A stretch of DNA of 64,000 bases from Micromonospora sp. NBC_01796 (GCF_035917455.1 NZ_CP109078.1:7362001-7426000), one strand, 5' to 3'; positions 1 to 8,824 are shown, counted from the stretch's first letter. Numbers and translations: made by a program. The notes: generated from the letters alone by a model not told the origin.

Positions 1-53
1 CGTACGGCCTCCAGGGCGGCGTCTGCTCCGTCCTCCGCGACGTTGTCGCCCAA
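1..53 (-). CDS. 5' end of an unidentified gene (cut by window edge)
   Basis: On the minus strand a good ribosome binding site (GGGGAGG) lies five bases before a TTG codon at 53, and the frame stays open to the window edge, reading roughly LGDNVAEDGADAALEAV. It would be the next gene of the same leftward run as its neighbours. Only 17 codons are visible, so no function can be given and the start is a proposal. Confidence 0.35.
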   Translation of the reverse strand, partial: MGDNVAEDGADAALEAV

Positions 54-108
54 GTGAACCTCCCCTCGATGTCCCGGGTCCCCCAGTGCGTGACCGCCCT
101 GCTGTCAC

Positions 109-768
109 TTACGGACGGCTGACGTCTCTCGCGACGTACTCCCGCAGCCAACCGACTTCCTGGCCGGGTCCACCGGCCACGTTCCAGCGCAGGACGTCAA
201 CCTCGCCCTTGACGTCCAGGTGGTAATGACAGGAGTGGAAGGTGATTTCGACCCGTCCTGCGACCTGGCGCACCCTCGGCGGGCTCACCACCTCCGGGTC
301 CAGGAACGGAAACTCCGCCAGGATCTGGTCGACGCTGTGGACCAACCAACCGGCCTTCGTGAACGCGCTCGCGGCCTGGGCGGCGACCACGGGGCGGTCG
401 ATGTCGGGGCCGGAGTAGAACTCGGCGAGCAGTTCCGCGTAGGCGAGCGGGTCCAGGTCGTCGCCCAACCGGCCCCCCAACCCGCGCATGGTGGCCTGGT
501 CGTTGACGTGCAGCACCCCGCCGTCGCGCTGCAGGATCAGACCGAAGGTACGCGACGCGGCGTCCTCGACGGCATCGTCCAGGACCAGACGGAATGCCTG
601 GTCGACCCAGGGCTCCCGGGCAATGAGCCAGTCGGCGGGCTGGGCGTCGTACCAGCCCCGGTTGGTCTTGATGGCCACGCTGTCCGGCCAGTCCCGCCGG
701 TTGACGACATTCTCGTGCGGGGTCAGGATGTAGCGCTCCACGGCAGCGGTCAGCCGGTCCCCATCCAC
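109..768 (-). CDS. hypothetical protein in the type VII secretion gene run
   Basis: A 219-residue protein that I do not recognise. The frame is open further upstream, but the GTG at 768 has GGGAGG five bases before it, and starting there removes an arginine-rich stretch that does not look like protein. It has no signal peptide or membrane segment and is acidic, with scattered Trp and Phe; the C-terminal half (residues about 150-215) looks like a small beta-rich domain. It is the last complete gene of the leftward WXG100 run, so an immunity, chaperone or accessory role is possible but purely inferred. Confidence 0.6.
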   Translation of the reverse strand: MDGDRLTAAVERYILTPHENVVNRRDWPDSVAIKTNRGWYDAQPADWLIAREPWVDQAFRLVLDDAVEDAASRTFGLILQRDGGVLHVNDQATMRGLGGRLGDDLDPLAYAELLAEFYSGPDIDRPVVAAQAASAFTKAGWLVHSVDQILAEFPFLDPEVVSPPRVRQVAGRVEITFHSCHYHLDVKGEVDVLRWNVAGGPGQEVGWLREYVARDVSRP

Positions 769-853
769 CAGACACCTCCCTGTCACTGCGGCCACCTGAC
801 AATGGCGCTCATCGTCACACGCGTTCACCGACGATTCACCGGCGGACCGGGTC

Positions 854-1822
854 CTAGGATCGGCCCGTCGCACCGAGCCGGGCAGCCAGCTGGTCGAGCA
901 GGTCACGCACCAGGCCGCCGAGCGCCTCCGGCGGTGCGTCGGCGGAGTGACCTCCGACCAAGCCGTCGATCACCGGGCCGGGCGCGTCGCCGACAACCGG
1001 ACTCGGCCCGCACGCGACCGCGACCCATTCCCCGGACTCGACCCGGACTTCGATCGATCCCCGGCCCCGGAGCAGGTCCTCGACGGACAGTCGGCTGGTC
1101 AACGCGGCCGACTCGATGACCTCCCGCCCCACGTGCCCCGAGCCGACCCGCGGATGTAGCGCGGCGTCCAGGACGACACCGAGATCGTCGTCCCCGAGCG
1201 TACGGAGGACCGAGGCGACCGGCCCGGACCAACGCCACCGCCCGTCGTCAGCCACCATCGGGACAATCTGGAGCAGCGTGCCGGTGTCGAAGACGGCGAC
1301 CCGGCCACCGGTCGTGGGGCCGCCGGACACCAGCGGATCGCCGCTCGGCGCGGCGGCCGGCGTCAGGTCCGACCAGACCCGTTGGCCCGTCCCGTCGGCC
1401 GGGGTGTCGGGTGGGAACTCCCTGGTACCCCGCTGTGGCCGGAAGTCGGCGAGAATCCGCAGGTAGTCGCCGTAGGCCATCGACAGATCCAGGCCGGTCA
1501 GCCGATCGAAGATCGCCCGGCCGAGCTGCTCCTGCGGCCCCCGGAAGTCGAGCGACAACTCGAAGCCGTACGGCGCGTACGCCGTCACTTCCTCGTCGGA
1601 CCCGGCGCCGTCACCGAACCCGGCATCCGGGTCCCGGTCAACCGCGTCGAGGGTCAACTGCCCCCAACCGTCGACCCCGATCAGCGGCCGGGCGTCGACC
1701 GGGAACACGTAGCCCTCGCCGGAGTGGAAGTAACCGGTCAGGTCCAGGGTCTCGGCCACCCGGTGAGCCAGGCGCGGCCCGGGACCCGAATAGCTCAGGT
1801 AGATCTCGACGGTGTCGCCCAT
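854..1822 (-). CDS. hypothetical protein, ESX-like operon
   Basis: A 322-residue acidic protein without signal peptide or transmembrane segment. It starts with MGDTVEIYLSYSG at an ATG ten bases after the stop of the WXG gene upstream. The N-terminal 130 residues look like a mixed alpha/beta domain and the C-terminal 120 residues a second one, joined by a Pro/Gly/Thr-rich linker (about residues 135-175). I cannot assign a family. Its place between a WXG100-like gene and another hypothetical suggests a cytosolic accessory or immunity-like role in this locus, which is inference from position only. Confidence 0.65.
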   Translation of the reverse strand: MGDTVEIYLSYSGPGPRLAHRVAETLDLTGYFHSGEGYVFPVDARPLIGVDGWGQLTLDAVDRDPDAGFGDGAGSDEEVTAYAPYGFELSLDFRGPQEQLGRAIFDRLTGLDLSMAYGDYLRILADFRPQRGTREFPPDTPADGTGQRVWSDLTPAAAPSGDPLVSGGPTTGGRVAVFDTGTLLQIVPMVADDGRWRWSGPVASVLRTLGDDDLGVVLDAALHPRVGSGHVGREVIESAALTSRLSVEDLLRGRGSIEVRVESGEWVAVACGPSPVVGDAPGPVIDGLVGGHSADAPPEALGGLVRDLLDQLAARLGATGRS

Positions 1823-1832
1823 CAGCAGCCCA

Positions 1833-2186
1833 CTACACGTTCGTCTCGTCGATCCGGGTGGCGTTGTCGGTGTCGGTGCCCTGGTATTCCGTCATGGCGA
1901 GGATCGTGCCGTCGCCGACGCGGGACAGGCCCTCCCCCGCTCGCGACAGGCCGGTCTGCACCATGTCCGGCAACGGCTCCTCGGCGCCCGCGGGGACGGC
2001 GTAGTACGTCGTCTCGAAGGCGTTACCGTATTCGTCCGAACCCCACGGGCGCTCGGCGTGCACGGCGTTGATGTCGCCGAGTATCGCCTGGGTCTCGGTC
2101 TTGAAGGACTCGGCGATCGACCTGAGCACCGCGCCGGTGCCGGCCACCTCGTTGGGATCCCCGTCGACGTTAAGAAACGTACCCAT
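1833..2186 (-). CDS. WXG100-like type VII secretion target
   Basis: A 117-residue helical protein with the W-G-S turn (Trp48) flanked by helices, followed by DEYGNAF. This is the usual shape of actinobacterial WXG100 or ESAT-6-like substrates, which form helical hairpins exported through ESX systems. The start codon lies inside the end of the upstream YbaB-like gene (17-base overlap), so the two are translated together. The pairing of a YbaB-like protein with a WXG protein recurs in actinobacterial ESX-related gene sets (family knowledge). The motif is Ser rather than Gly at the third position, a common variation. Confidence 0.75.
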   Translation of the reverse strand: MGTFLNVDGDPNEVAGTGAVLRSIAESFKTETQAILGDINAVHAERPWGSDEYGNAFETTYYAVPAGAEEPLPDMVQTGLSRAGEGLSRVGDGTILAMTEYQGTDTDNATRIDETNV

Positions 2187-2592
2187 GCCCCTCCTCCTCC
2201 CGTTTGCGCATCGCCTGTGGCAGGTCGGCGTCGTGGTTGTCCAGCATCACGTCGAAGTCCGTCTTGGGGAGAAACCCGTCGGTTTTCGGCATCACCCGGT
2301 CCATGACCTCGCGGGTCTTCCGATTGGCTTCCTCGACGGCTGCGCGGACGGTGGAGAGGATCGACGCGGACAGTGCCTTGGAATTGGGGGTGCGGTAGAT
2401 CCGGGGATCGATCTCGAGCTCGATGAGCTGGCCACGCGGGCCGACCACGGCCTTGATCATGCGATCGTCGGACCATGCGGTTCCCGTGATCTCCATGACC
2501 TGCTGGCGGGTCTGCGTCGCGTCTTCGAGTGTGCGCTGAAGGCCGTCGATGACGCCGCGTATCGCCGACCACTGCGGACGTTCTCGTTCCAC
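2170..2592 (-). CDS. YbaB/EbfC-like protein
   Basis: A 140-residue protein. The GTG at 2592 was chosen because GGGGAGG precedes it, and the longer open frame is Arg-rich non-coding-like sequence. The middle (about residues 25-95) matches the YbaB/EbfC layout: an N-terminal helix rich in Gln/Arg, a strand with VVGPRGQLIELEIDP, then a long C-terminal helix. The family consists of small dimeric nucleoid-associated DNA-binding proteins, but paralogues located beside WXG100 genes in actinobacteria have no established role. The end overlaps the start of the next WXG gene by 17 bases. Confidence 0.7.
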   Translation of the reverse strand: MERERPQWSAIRGVIDGLQRTLEDATQTRQQVMEITGTAWSDDRMIKAVVGPRGQLIELEIDPRIYRTPNSKALSASILSTVRAAVEEANRKTREVMDRVMPKTDGFLPKTDFDVMLDNHDADLPQAMRKREEEGHGYVS

Positions 2593-2680
2593 GCGCGCAC
2601 CTCCCCGTATCGGTCGCACCGATTCCCTCCACCGACGACGACCTGTTTCGACAATAGATGACGTCCGCCCGATCCGGTGC

Positions 2681-3571
2681 TCAGCCGTCCCCGCCTCGCA
2701 GCAGGTCGGCGACACCACCGACCCGCTGCTGAGGAATCGGCGGCTCGGGCGCCCCGGTCTCGGTGGCCGGCGGTGCCGGTGGCGGGTTGCCGGTACGACG
2801 GTGGGCCAGCTCGGCCGCGTACGTCAGCAGTCCCCGGACCCGGTCGCCGCCCAGCGAGAAGGCGATCGGCGAGCCCGGGTTGACGGCGAGCCGGAAGTCC
2901 CCTTCGGGCCACTGCCGCACCACCGCCACCAGGTCGAGATCGACCGTCGCTAGGTCCAAGCCGTGTCCGGCAAAGAAATCGTGATACCGCTCCGAGCTGG
3001 TGAACACCGGAATCGTCGGTAGGCCGTCCACGTCCACGGCCTGGGTCGGCACGGTCACCCGCGCGATGACCAGCAGATCGAGCAGTACCTCACCGTCGAG
3101 GGCGGCGAGCGCGTCGCGCAGCAACCCTTCCAGTTCCGTGGCCGGGACGAAGGCGGCCAGCGCCGCCGCGTCCGGCACCAACGTCGGTACGTCCTCCGGC
3201 GCGACCAGGACGCCGATCGGGCTGACCGGGTTGACCGCCAGCCCCCAACCCGACGGCATGGTCCGGGCCAGCTCCGAGAGGCTGGTCGGGCGCCACCCGT
3301 CGGCGGTGACCGTACGGTGCAGTGCCTCGGGTGAGGTGAAGACCGGCAGGTAGGGAACCCCGTCGCGGTCCCGGGTCAGCAGGCGCTGCCGTACCCCGTC
3401 CGCCGGCCCACCGTCGTCGCGGAACCCGGGCAGGTACAGCGGCGCACCGGCGAGGATGCCCATCAGCTCGGGTATGTCGCCCGCGTCGGCGGCATCGCGT
3501 AACCGGCGTTCCACCTCGTTCGCCGGCGCCCAGGGGGCCGTCGGCCGGTCCATGCCGGGCTCCACTGTCAC
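2681..3571 (-). CDS. SseB-domain protein with two repeats
   Basis: A 296-residue cytosolic protein made of two related halves, about residues 25-130 and 140-255. Each contains a LP-VFTS segment and later an LAVNP-SPI segment, which is the signature of the SseB (type III secretion enhancer) N-terminal domain found widely in actinobacteria. It ends in a Pro-rich tail. It sits between the SUKH-like gene and the YbaB-like gene of the ESX-like run. The biochemical function of actinobacterial SseB proteins is not known to me; a secretion-accessory role is inferred from context. Confidence 0.75.
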   Translation of the reverse strand: MTVEPGMDRPTAPWAPANEVERRLRDAADAGDIPELMGILAGAPLYLPGFRDDGGPADGVRQRLLTRDRDGVPYLPVFTSPEALHRTVTADGWRPTSLSELARTMPSGWGLAVNPVSPIGVLVAPEDVPTLVPDAAALAAFVPATELEGLLRDALAALDGEVLLDLLVIARVTVPTQAVDVDGLPTIPVFTSSERYHDFFAGHGLDLATVDLDLVAVVRQWPEGDFRLAVNPGSPIAFSLGGDRVRGLLTYAAELAHRRTGNPPPAPPATETGAPEPPIPQQRVGGVADLLRGGDG

Positions 3572-3601
3572 CCAGTTCCCATCGTCATCGACTTTCCGTG
3601 G

Positions 3602-4678
3602 TCATCGGGCCTCGAACAGCGCAACCAACGTGTCACGCCCCGTTTCCACCGGCGGCTGCCACGGCGCCTTCATCCGCGATGGTAACCCCGCTCCGACCGG
3701 GTCGGCGCGGACCTCGATCACCTGATCGGCGTCAACCCAGGACTCGGCGATCGCGAGCAGGGCCCGGGACGGCTGGACGAGCCGCGCCCAGAAGTCGTCG
3801 ATGCTGTCGGCGCACCGCCGCAGGAGGTTCGCGCAGATGTATTCCGCGTCGTAGCCGTCACGGTCGCGCGGGTCGTCGTCGTCCAGGTACCAGACCGAGT
3901 CGAGGTCGCCGCCGGACACCCGGACCGCGAGCAGTCCGCCCTGCACGTACCCGATGGGTAGGAAGTCGACGGTCAACCGGTCACGCAGCCACTGCACCAG
4001 GTAGGACAGGTCCTGATGCCGGTCCTCGCGGGCGATGCCGAACAGCGGCTGGTCGGCGACGAAACCATGGCCGGGCAGCACCCCGGGGCCCGCCGGTCCG
4101 GCGCCGTTGGTCGCGGCCAGGAACCGCCGGTACGCCTCCGGCAGCGGCCAACCCAACGCCGTTTCCAACAGGGCGACCATCTCCTCGGGAACGGGCTCGG
4201 ACGCACCGGCGGCCACGGGCACCGGCCGCTCGTCGAGTCGTAGCCCGCGCCCGGCGACCGGTAACGTGCTCAGCCCGCCCCCGTGCCGGAACGAGCCGTG
4301 CAGTTCGATCGGCACCAGCGCGAGCTGCCGGGTCAGTGCGACGTGTGCCCAACACCAACCGACCGGGGTCGGTACGGTCCGATGCCGCTCCCGTGATATC
4401 ACCCAGAGCGGGTCGCCGTCAGGTTCCGCCGCCCAGCGGGCCATTGCCGCGTTCGCCGCGAGTACGTCCACCACCCGTACCTCGTCGCGGCTCAGCCCGG
4501 GCACGGGAGGCGGCAGTTCCACCACCGCCCGGGCGCAGAGCGCCCAGTCCGGGTAGCCGTACGGCGTGACCAGCACACCCTGCCGGTAACGGACTCGTAG
4601 GACCGGTGACCCGGGGTGGATGACACTCATCGCGAACCGGGCGCCCGGCGGCTGACTGCCCGAGTCGGTGTCGGTCAC
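3602..4678 (-). CDS. SUKH (SMI1/KNR4)-like protein
   Basis: A 358-residue protein. The frame is open upstream, but the GTG at 4678 overlaps the stop of the lipoprotein gene in a GTGA arrangement, so it is taken as the coupled start. The C-terminal half (about residues 155-330) has the SUKH pattern: a helix with LGWPLPEAYRRFLAATNG, a glycine-rich loop, and a later FLPIGYVQGG-L-AV strand followed by the VWYLDDDDP strand. SUKH proteins often act as immunity proteins or peptidoglycan-related scaffolds. Here an immunity or partner role for the large upstream ESX-type proteins is plausible but unproven. Confidence 0.7.
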   Translation of the reverse strand: MTDTDSGSQPPGARFAMSVIHPGSPVLRVRYRQGVLVTPYGYPDWALCARAVVELPPPVPGLSRDEVRVVDVLAANAAMARWAAEPDGDPLWVISRERHRTVPTPVGWCWAHVALTRQLALVPIELHGSFRHGGGLSTLPVAGRGLRLDERPVPVAAGASEPVPEEMVALLETALGWPLPEAYRRFLAATNGAGPAGPGVLPGHGFVADQPLFGIAREDRHQDLSYLVQWLRDRLTVDFLPIGYVQGGLLAVRVSGGDLDSVWYLDDDDPRDRDGYDAEYICANLLRRCADSIDDFWARLVQPSRALLAIAESWVDADQVIEVRADPVGAGLPSRMKAPWQPPVETGRDTLVALFEAR

Positions 4679-5283
4679 GGAGCCAGACGGGCGAACGTGC
4701 CGGCGGCGACGCGGGCGACCCGGTCGACGGCGTCCGCCGGTAGCCGATCCTGGTCGCGCACGACGCGCAGGCGGATCTGCAGCACGAGATTGCCGTGGTA
4801 GCTGAACAGCTCGACGCCCCGTTCGTCGCCGGTCCAGAACGCGCCCGCGCCGGCCGCGGGCACGTCCGTGGTCGAGGTCTTCGCCAACCGACGCGCGGTC
4901 TCGAAGTACTCCTTCGCCCAACGCCCGTCCTTGAGTAGCTCCGCGTCGACCGAGAGGGTCACGACCGAGGTGTCCGACGACCGGGACGTGTCGCAGAGCC
5001 GCGCGGTGGCGGCGAGCGGGGTCTCGGCCTTCGGATAGACCTCTGCCAGCGCTGCCAGGTCAGCCCGTTCACAGAGGTTACCGCTCGGCACGTAGACCGG
5101 CCCCTGGTCTGCGGGCGCGGCGGGCGCGGCCGTGGTCTGCGACGGCCTCGGCGGCAGGGTCAGCGCCCTGCCTGGCTCACTCTCGGTCGACGGATCCGCG
5201 TCCCCGCAACCACCGGCCGCGACCAGCACCGCCGCCGCCAGCGCAACCACCGTCGTCCAGGAGCGGACTCTCCGGGCGGTCAC
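4675..5283 (-). CDS. probable secreted lipoprotein (DUF3558-like)
   Basis: A 202-residue protein starting at a GTG that overlaps the stop of the PPE-like gene (GTGA). The N terminus has Arg residues, a hydrophobic core (TTVVALAAAVLVAAGG) and a Cys at about residue 26 in an acceptable lipobox, so lipid anchoring outside the membrane is predicted. A Thr/Ala/Pro-rich linker follows. The mature domain has two Cys (the NLCERAD and ARLCDTS segments) that could pair in a disulfide, as in DUF3558-type actinobacterial lipoproteins. Its position between PPE-like and SUKH genes suggests a cell-surface partner of the ESX-like products. Confidence 0.75.
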   Translation of the reverse strand: MTARRVRSWTTVVALAAAVLVAAGGCGDADPSTESEPGRALTLPPRPSQTTAAPAAPADQGPVYVPSGNLCERADLAALAEVYPKAETPLAATARLCDTSRSSDTSVVTLSVDAELLKDGRWAKEYFETARRLAKTSTTDVPAAGAGAFWTGDERGVELFSYHGNLVLQIRLRVVRDQDRLPADAVDRVARVAAGTFARLAP

Positions 5284-7310
5284 GTGCCGAGGGTCGGTTT
5301 GGGTTCCACGGACGCAGTGGTCGGCCGGACGCCGTCCAGCACGCCACCGCCCGGGGTCTCGACGGTCCACACGCCCTCCTGGTCAAGAATCTTGCGGATC
5401 TTGTCGATCTCGCGCTCCGCCGGGTCGACCGGCGGCTGCTCGGTCGACATCTTGCGCGACGTTATCTCACCGGACTGGCCGGAGAACGCGGCCCGCCGTT
5501 GGCCGCGCACCACACCCGAGCTCGGGTCGGACGGCTGCCGCTGGCCCGGGGTGGGACGGGTGGCTCGACCGACGACCGGGGTCGTGCGCGGCGGTGGCGG
5601 GGCCAGGGGATTGGCGGGGGCGTCCGACCCGGCGGAGGGAACCGGGGGAAGGACGGGCTCGGCTCCCTGCGGGCGTTTCGGCCGGGACCGGGCCAACACC
5701 GGTGGTGCCGCATCGGACCGACGCGCGGCGGCGCCGGGAACCTGCGGAGTCGGTGGCATCCCCGGTACGGCGGCGCCGCCGCGACGGGGACCGCCGGCCC
5801 GTACGCCGGGCGGTGGCGGTGTGGCACGCGGATTGCGCAGCACCGGGGAGGACGGCGCCGCCGGAGGGGCACCGAACTGGTTCGTGGGGTTCGGGCCGCC
5901 CGGAACGGCCGGGGTCGGCGCCTCAGGACCCCGCTTGTTCCCCTGCGGGTTGGCCGGCGAGGCCGGACCTCCCTCGGCTGGCCCACGCCCCCTGACCTGT
6001 GGCGGCGGTGGCTGGCCGGCGCGTGACTGCGGCATCGACGGCGGCAGACCCTCGCCGGAAACGGGTGTCGGGCCGCCGGATCCGCGCAGCACGCTCGACA
6101 CTCCGCCGCCGGGCAGGTTGCTCAGCAGGCCCCGACCGATGGCCGGCGGCAGACCGCCCGGCCGCAACGCCGGTGCACCAGCGGCTGTCGGGCCCGACGG
6201 CAGCGTCCGCGGGACGGCGGGCGGCACGGGCGCCACCACAGGCGGTGGCACGGGCAGACCGGCCACCGGCGCCGTCATGTTCGGGGCGGTGAGGTCCGGG
6301 CGGGTCACGTTCGGAGCGGTGAGATCCGGGACGACGTTCGGGGCCGTGATGTTCGGTCCGGTCAGTTTCGGCGGCGTCACCTGCGGCGGCGTCACGTCCG
6401 GACGGACGACCTTCGTCCCGGTGATGTTCGGGCCGGTGATGTTCGGATTCACGCGCGGCGGGTTGATGTTCGGCAGGCCCAACTCGCCCAGCTTGTGGCG
6501 GGCGATGAAGTCCGGGTTGAACCGAACAGCGTCGGTGGGTCCCTCGTAGACGGTGGCCCTGCCGCCGGCCAGGTCCTCGTTCATCACCGACCAGTAGTCC
6601 CGGGCCATCCCGTACTGGACCCGTTGCGCCTCCCAGTTCCAGCGGAGCTGGTTGTCGCGCATGAAGGTGACGTACTGGTCCGCGTACGGCGTGCCCGGGA
6701 TGAGGTCGTCCACCGAGTCGTACCCCTTGGACTGCAGCCACCGTGAGCTCATGTCCTCCATGCCCTGCTCGTACCGCTGCCAGAGCTGGGTCATCTCCGC
6801 CTGGCGGCTGACGATCACACCGGCGAGGGCGAGCGTGCCGAGCCAGTTGGTGACGGCCGCGTCCTCCCACGCGTCGAGGGACATCAGGGTCGCGCCCGGT
6901 CCACGGGCCAGAAAGGCGTCGGCGCCCTGGCCGGTCCAGCCGTTCTTGCCGTTGCTGCCGTCCTTGAGCTTCGTGGACGCGTGCAACACCCGGGTCCGCA
7001 GGTCGTCGAGGACCCGGCTGACCTCGTACCACTGGTCGGCCAGTTGGCGGACCACCGTGGCGTCCTGCGCCATGATCCTTTTGCGGATCTTCTCGATGCT
7101 GTCCGCGTAGAAGGCCTGCTTCTCCTCGTTCGAGGAGAGGACCCTGCCCTCCTCCGTGTCCCAGTTGCGTGTGGGCTCGATGTACTCGCCGCTGGCCGGG
7201 GGCGGGTAGTGCCGGATGTCCTCGCCCATCCGGCGGGCCATCTGCCGGTTGAGCTGCAGCTGCTCGTTCTGCGCCGACGTGTAGCCGAAGTACTCCTCTT
7301 CGCCCGCCAC
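5280..7310 (-). CDS. large PPE/WXG-like type VII substrate with repeat and Pro-rich tail
   Basis: A 676-residue protein. Residues about 60-260 are long amphipathic helices with a W-T-G turn (Trp125), as in WXG/PPE-type helical hairpin domains. Residues about 275-345 hold a tandem array of roughly five-residue units of the form PNIT, PDVT or PNVT. The rest is a very Pro/Gly/Ala/Arg-rich low-complexity tail that ends in a short charged helix (residues about 630-655) before a final loop. There is no N-terminal signal peptide, which fits export by a type VII system. It is translationally coupled by GTGA to the downstream lipoprotein gene. The exact substrate class is inferred. Confidence 0.75.
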   Translation of the reverse strand: MAGEEEYFGYTSAQNEQLQLNRQMARRMGEDIRHYPPPASGEYIEPTRNWDTEEGRVLSSNEEKQAFYADSIEKIRKRIMAQDATVVRQLADQWYEVSRVLDDLRTRVLHASTKLKDGSNGKNGWTGQGADAFLARGPGATLMSLDAWEDAAVTNWLGTLALAGVIVSRQAEMTQLWQRYEQGMEDMSSRWLQSKGYDSVDDLIPGTPYADQYVTFMRDNQLRWNWEAQRVQYGMARDYWSVMNEDLAGGRATVYEGPTDAVRFNPDFIARHKLGELGLPNINPPRVNPNITGPNITGTKVVRPDVTPPQVTPPKLTGPNITAPNVVPDLTAPNVTRPDLTAPNMTAPVAGLPVPPPVVAPVPPAVPRTLPSGPTAAGAPALRPGGLPPAIGRGLLSNLPGGGVSSVLRGSGGPTPVSGEGLPPSMPQSRAGQPPPPQVRGRGPAEGGPASPANPQGNKRGPEAPTPAVPGGPNPTNQFGAPPAAPSSPVLRNPRATPPPPGVRAGGPRRGGAAVPGMPPTPQVPGAAARRSDAAPPVLARSRPKRPQGAEPVLPPVPSAGSDAPANPLAPPPPRTTPVVGRATRPTPGQRQPSDPSSGVVRGQRRAAFSGQSGEITSRKMSTEQPPVDPAEREIDKIRKILDQEGVWTVETPGGGVLDGVRPTTASVEPKPTLGT

Positions 7311-7319
7311 GGTTCCTCC

Positions 7320-8315
7320 TCAGTACCCGGCGCCGTACTCGCGGACGGTGTGGTCCATGCCGTGGGAATCGAGCTGCTCGGAGACGTTTTCCACCGGTCC
7401 CTGCGTGCCGCCCTCGCGGTGCTGGTCCCGTTCGACAGTCGTCGTGGTGGGCTCCGATTCGCGCCGCTGGCCCTCGACCGTGCTGCTGCTCTCGTTGGTC
7501 ACCGTGATGCTGCCGTCGGGGTTGTTGGTCGTCGTCGTGGTCGACGTGCTGCCGTTCTGGTCGTTCCCGCGGCTGGTGGTGACGCTGTTCACCGGGGTGC
7601 CGCGTACGGCGTAGCTCTGCTCGGTGACGGTCGAGATGACCTGCCGGTCGGCCCCGTAGACGGTGGTCGTCAACACCTGCGACTCGCTCGTCCAGGCCGA
7701 GGTACCGGGTTCGGTCCGATACTGCACGACCCGGTAGGAGCCGTCCGAGTAGTAGTAATAGGTGAGGCCGGCCGCGACGGTCTGCGTGAAGCTGACGGGA
7801 ACACCGTCGCCCATCGACGCCATCGGCACCGGGCCGGCTTCGTCGGCCAGCCGCTGCTCGTACTCCGACCAGCTCTCGACCTTGCGGAAGCCGCGTGGCG
7901 GGTTCGCTCCCGGTTCGGAGAAGACAAAGCCGATGTCGGCGACGTTCGCCGCGTTCTCGCTGTCGGAGTTCTCGTACAGTTCGGCCACGACGGCCGCCGC
8001 CGAGCCGATGTTGCGGACTCCCTCGGTCACGTCGGCGCTGAAGTGTTGGAAGTCGCTGAGCCGGTGGTTCATGAAACGGGCCGCCTGCAGTCCCTCGGGG
8101 AACGCCTCGCCGTCGTCCGAGGTCGCCAACCCGGTCATGATCAGCATGTTCATCTGGGACATCGCCGTAGCGGCCGCCCCGCTGGCCTGCCCGGAGAGCG
8201 AACTCAGCTCCTCGAAGTAGCTGACCAGATCGGTGACCTCGACGTTGACCTTGTCACCGAACGACCTGTAGTCCGAAGGCGTCCCACCGACCTGGTCTTC
8301 CCTTGGAACCCCCAT
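7320..8315 (-). CDS. ESX-associated hypothetical protein with Thr/Ser-rich C-terminal half
   Basis: A 331-residue protein. The first 125 residues are helical and Ala/Ser/Met-rich, like an elongated WXG-type domain. A central beta-rich segment with a YYYYSDGSYR strand follows. Residues about 230-300 consist of Thr/Ser repeats (TSTTTTTNN, TVEGQRRESEP). No signal peptide is present. The gene lies ten bases upstream of the PPE-like gene and downstream of the two Esx-like genes, so it is likely co-secreted or a partner. I cannot name a family beyond that. Confidence 0.7.
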   Translation of the reverse strand: MGVPREDQVGGTPSDYRSFGDKVNVEVTDLVSYFEELSSLSGQASGAAATAMSQMNMLIMTGLATSDDGEAFPEGLQAARFMNHRLSDFQHFSADVTEGVRNIGSAAAVVAELYENSDSENAANVADIGFVFSEPGANPPRGFRKVESWSEYEQRLADEAGPVPMASMGDGVPVSFTQTVAAGLTYYYYSDGSYRVVQYRTEPGTSAWTSESQVLTTTVYGADRQVISTVTEQSYAVRGTPVNSVTTSRGNDQNGSTSTTTTTNNPDGSITVTNESSSTVEGQRRESEPTTTTVERDQHREGGTQGPVENVSEQLDSHGMDHTVREYGAGY

Positions 8316-8417
8316 CGTGCCTCCCCCGAGAACCGCGATGTGCCCGACCGCCCTACGTCACGACTGCGGGGGCACGGAACAGCGTATTACCCGTCGGCCA
8401 GCCGCCGCAGCCGACGA

Positions 8418-8449
8418 TCCCGGCGAGGAGGCGTACCACCTCGCCGGGA
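8418..8449 (-). repeat. hairpin between esx-like pair and downstream genes
   Basis: A perfect 11-base inverted repeat (arms 8418-8428 and 8439-8449, TCCCGGCGAGG) with a ten-base loop lies in the 168-base gap downstream of the EsxA-like gene. It is not followed by a T-run in the direction of transcription, so it is either an attenuator or an mRNA-stabilising processing stem rather than a clear intrinsic terminator. Confidence 0.6.
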
Positions 8450-8483
8450 CATCTCTTCGTGAGTCGTCCGGTCAGCGGGCGCC

Positions 8484-8768
8484 TCAGAAGTTGGCCGAGA
8501 TCCTGCTGTCCACCTCCTGCATGCGCTCGGCGGACGCGCCGAGCTTCATGCCGAGGCGGGCCAACGCCTCTTTGATTTCGGTGGCGCCCTGGTTCCACTG
8601 TGCCTGCGCCTGGTCGCACGCCTGGCCGGCGGAGCCCGACCAGTCGTTGGCGAAGAGTTGCTGGAAGGCGTTGTAGAGCTCCCCCAGCTCGACGTCCAGG
8701 TTGCCTTGGTAGGTGCCGATCGCGGTCGCCACATCGCCGATCGCGCCGAAGTTGTAGGTAATGCTCAT
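8484..8768 (-). CDS. WXG100 family (EsxA-like) protein
   Basis: A 94-residue protein with the classic W-S-G turn at Trp43-Gly45 between two long helices; the length matches the family's usual 95-100 residues. Such proteins are secreted as helical hairpin dimers by type VII systems and often pair with a second Esx protein from the adjacent gene, here the 119-residue gene just upstream. The C terminus (MQEVDSRISANF) lacks an obvious YxxxD/E signal, so that signal may be supplied by the partner. The start ATG has AAAGGTG upstream. Confidence 0.85.
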   Translation of the reverse strand: MSITYNFGAIGDVATAIGTYQGNLDVELGELYNAFQQLFANDWSGSAGQACDQAQAQWNQGATEIKEALARLGMKLGASAERMQEVDSRISANF

Positions 8769-8824
8769 TGGTGTGTCACCTTTCGACTGTTCTCGACCAC
8801 CAGTAGGGACCTCAGTCGCCGAGG

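Noticed and set aside
220-1119. Long plus-strand open frames over the left end, e.g. a 299-residue frame
   Set aside because: They are antisense to well-supported minus-strand genes and have Arg/Pro/Ala-rich shadow composition without recognisable domains.
5284-6549. A 421-residue plus-strand frame rich in Gly (VMFGPV-type repeats)
   Set aside because: It is the complement of the PNIT repeat and Pro-rich tail of the PPE-like gene; the PE_PGRS-like look is a by-product.
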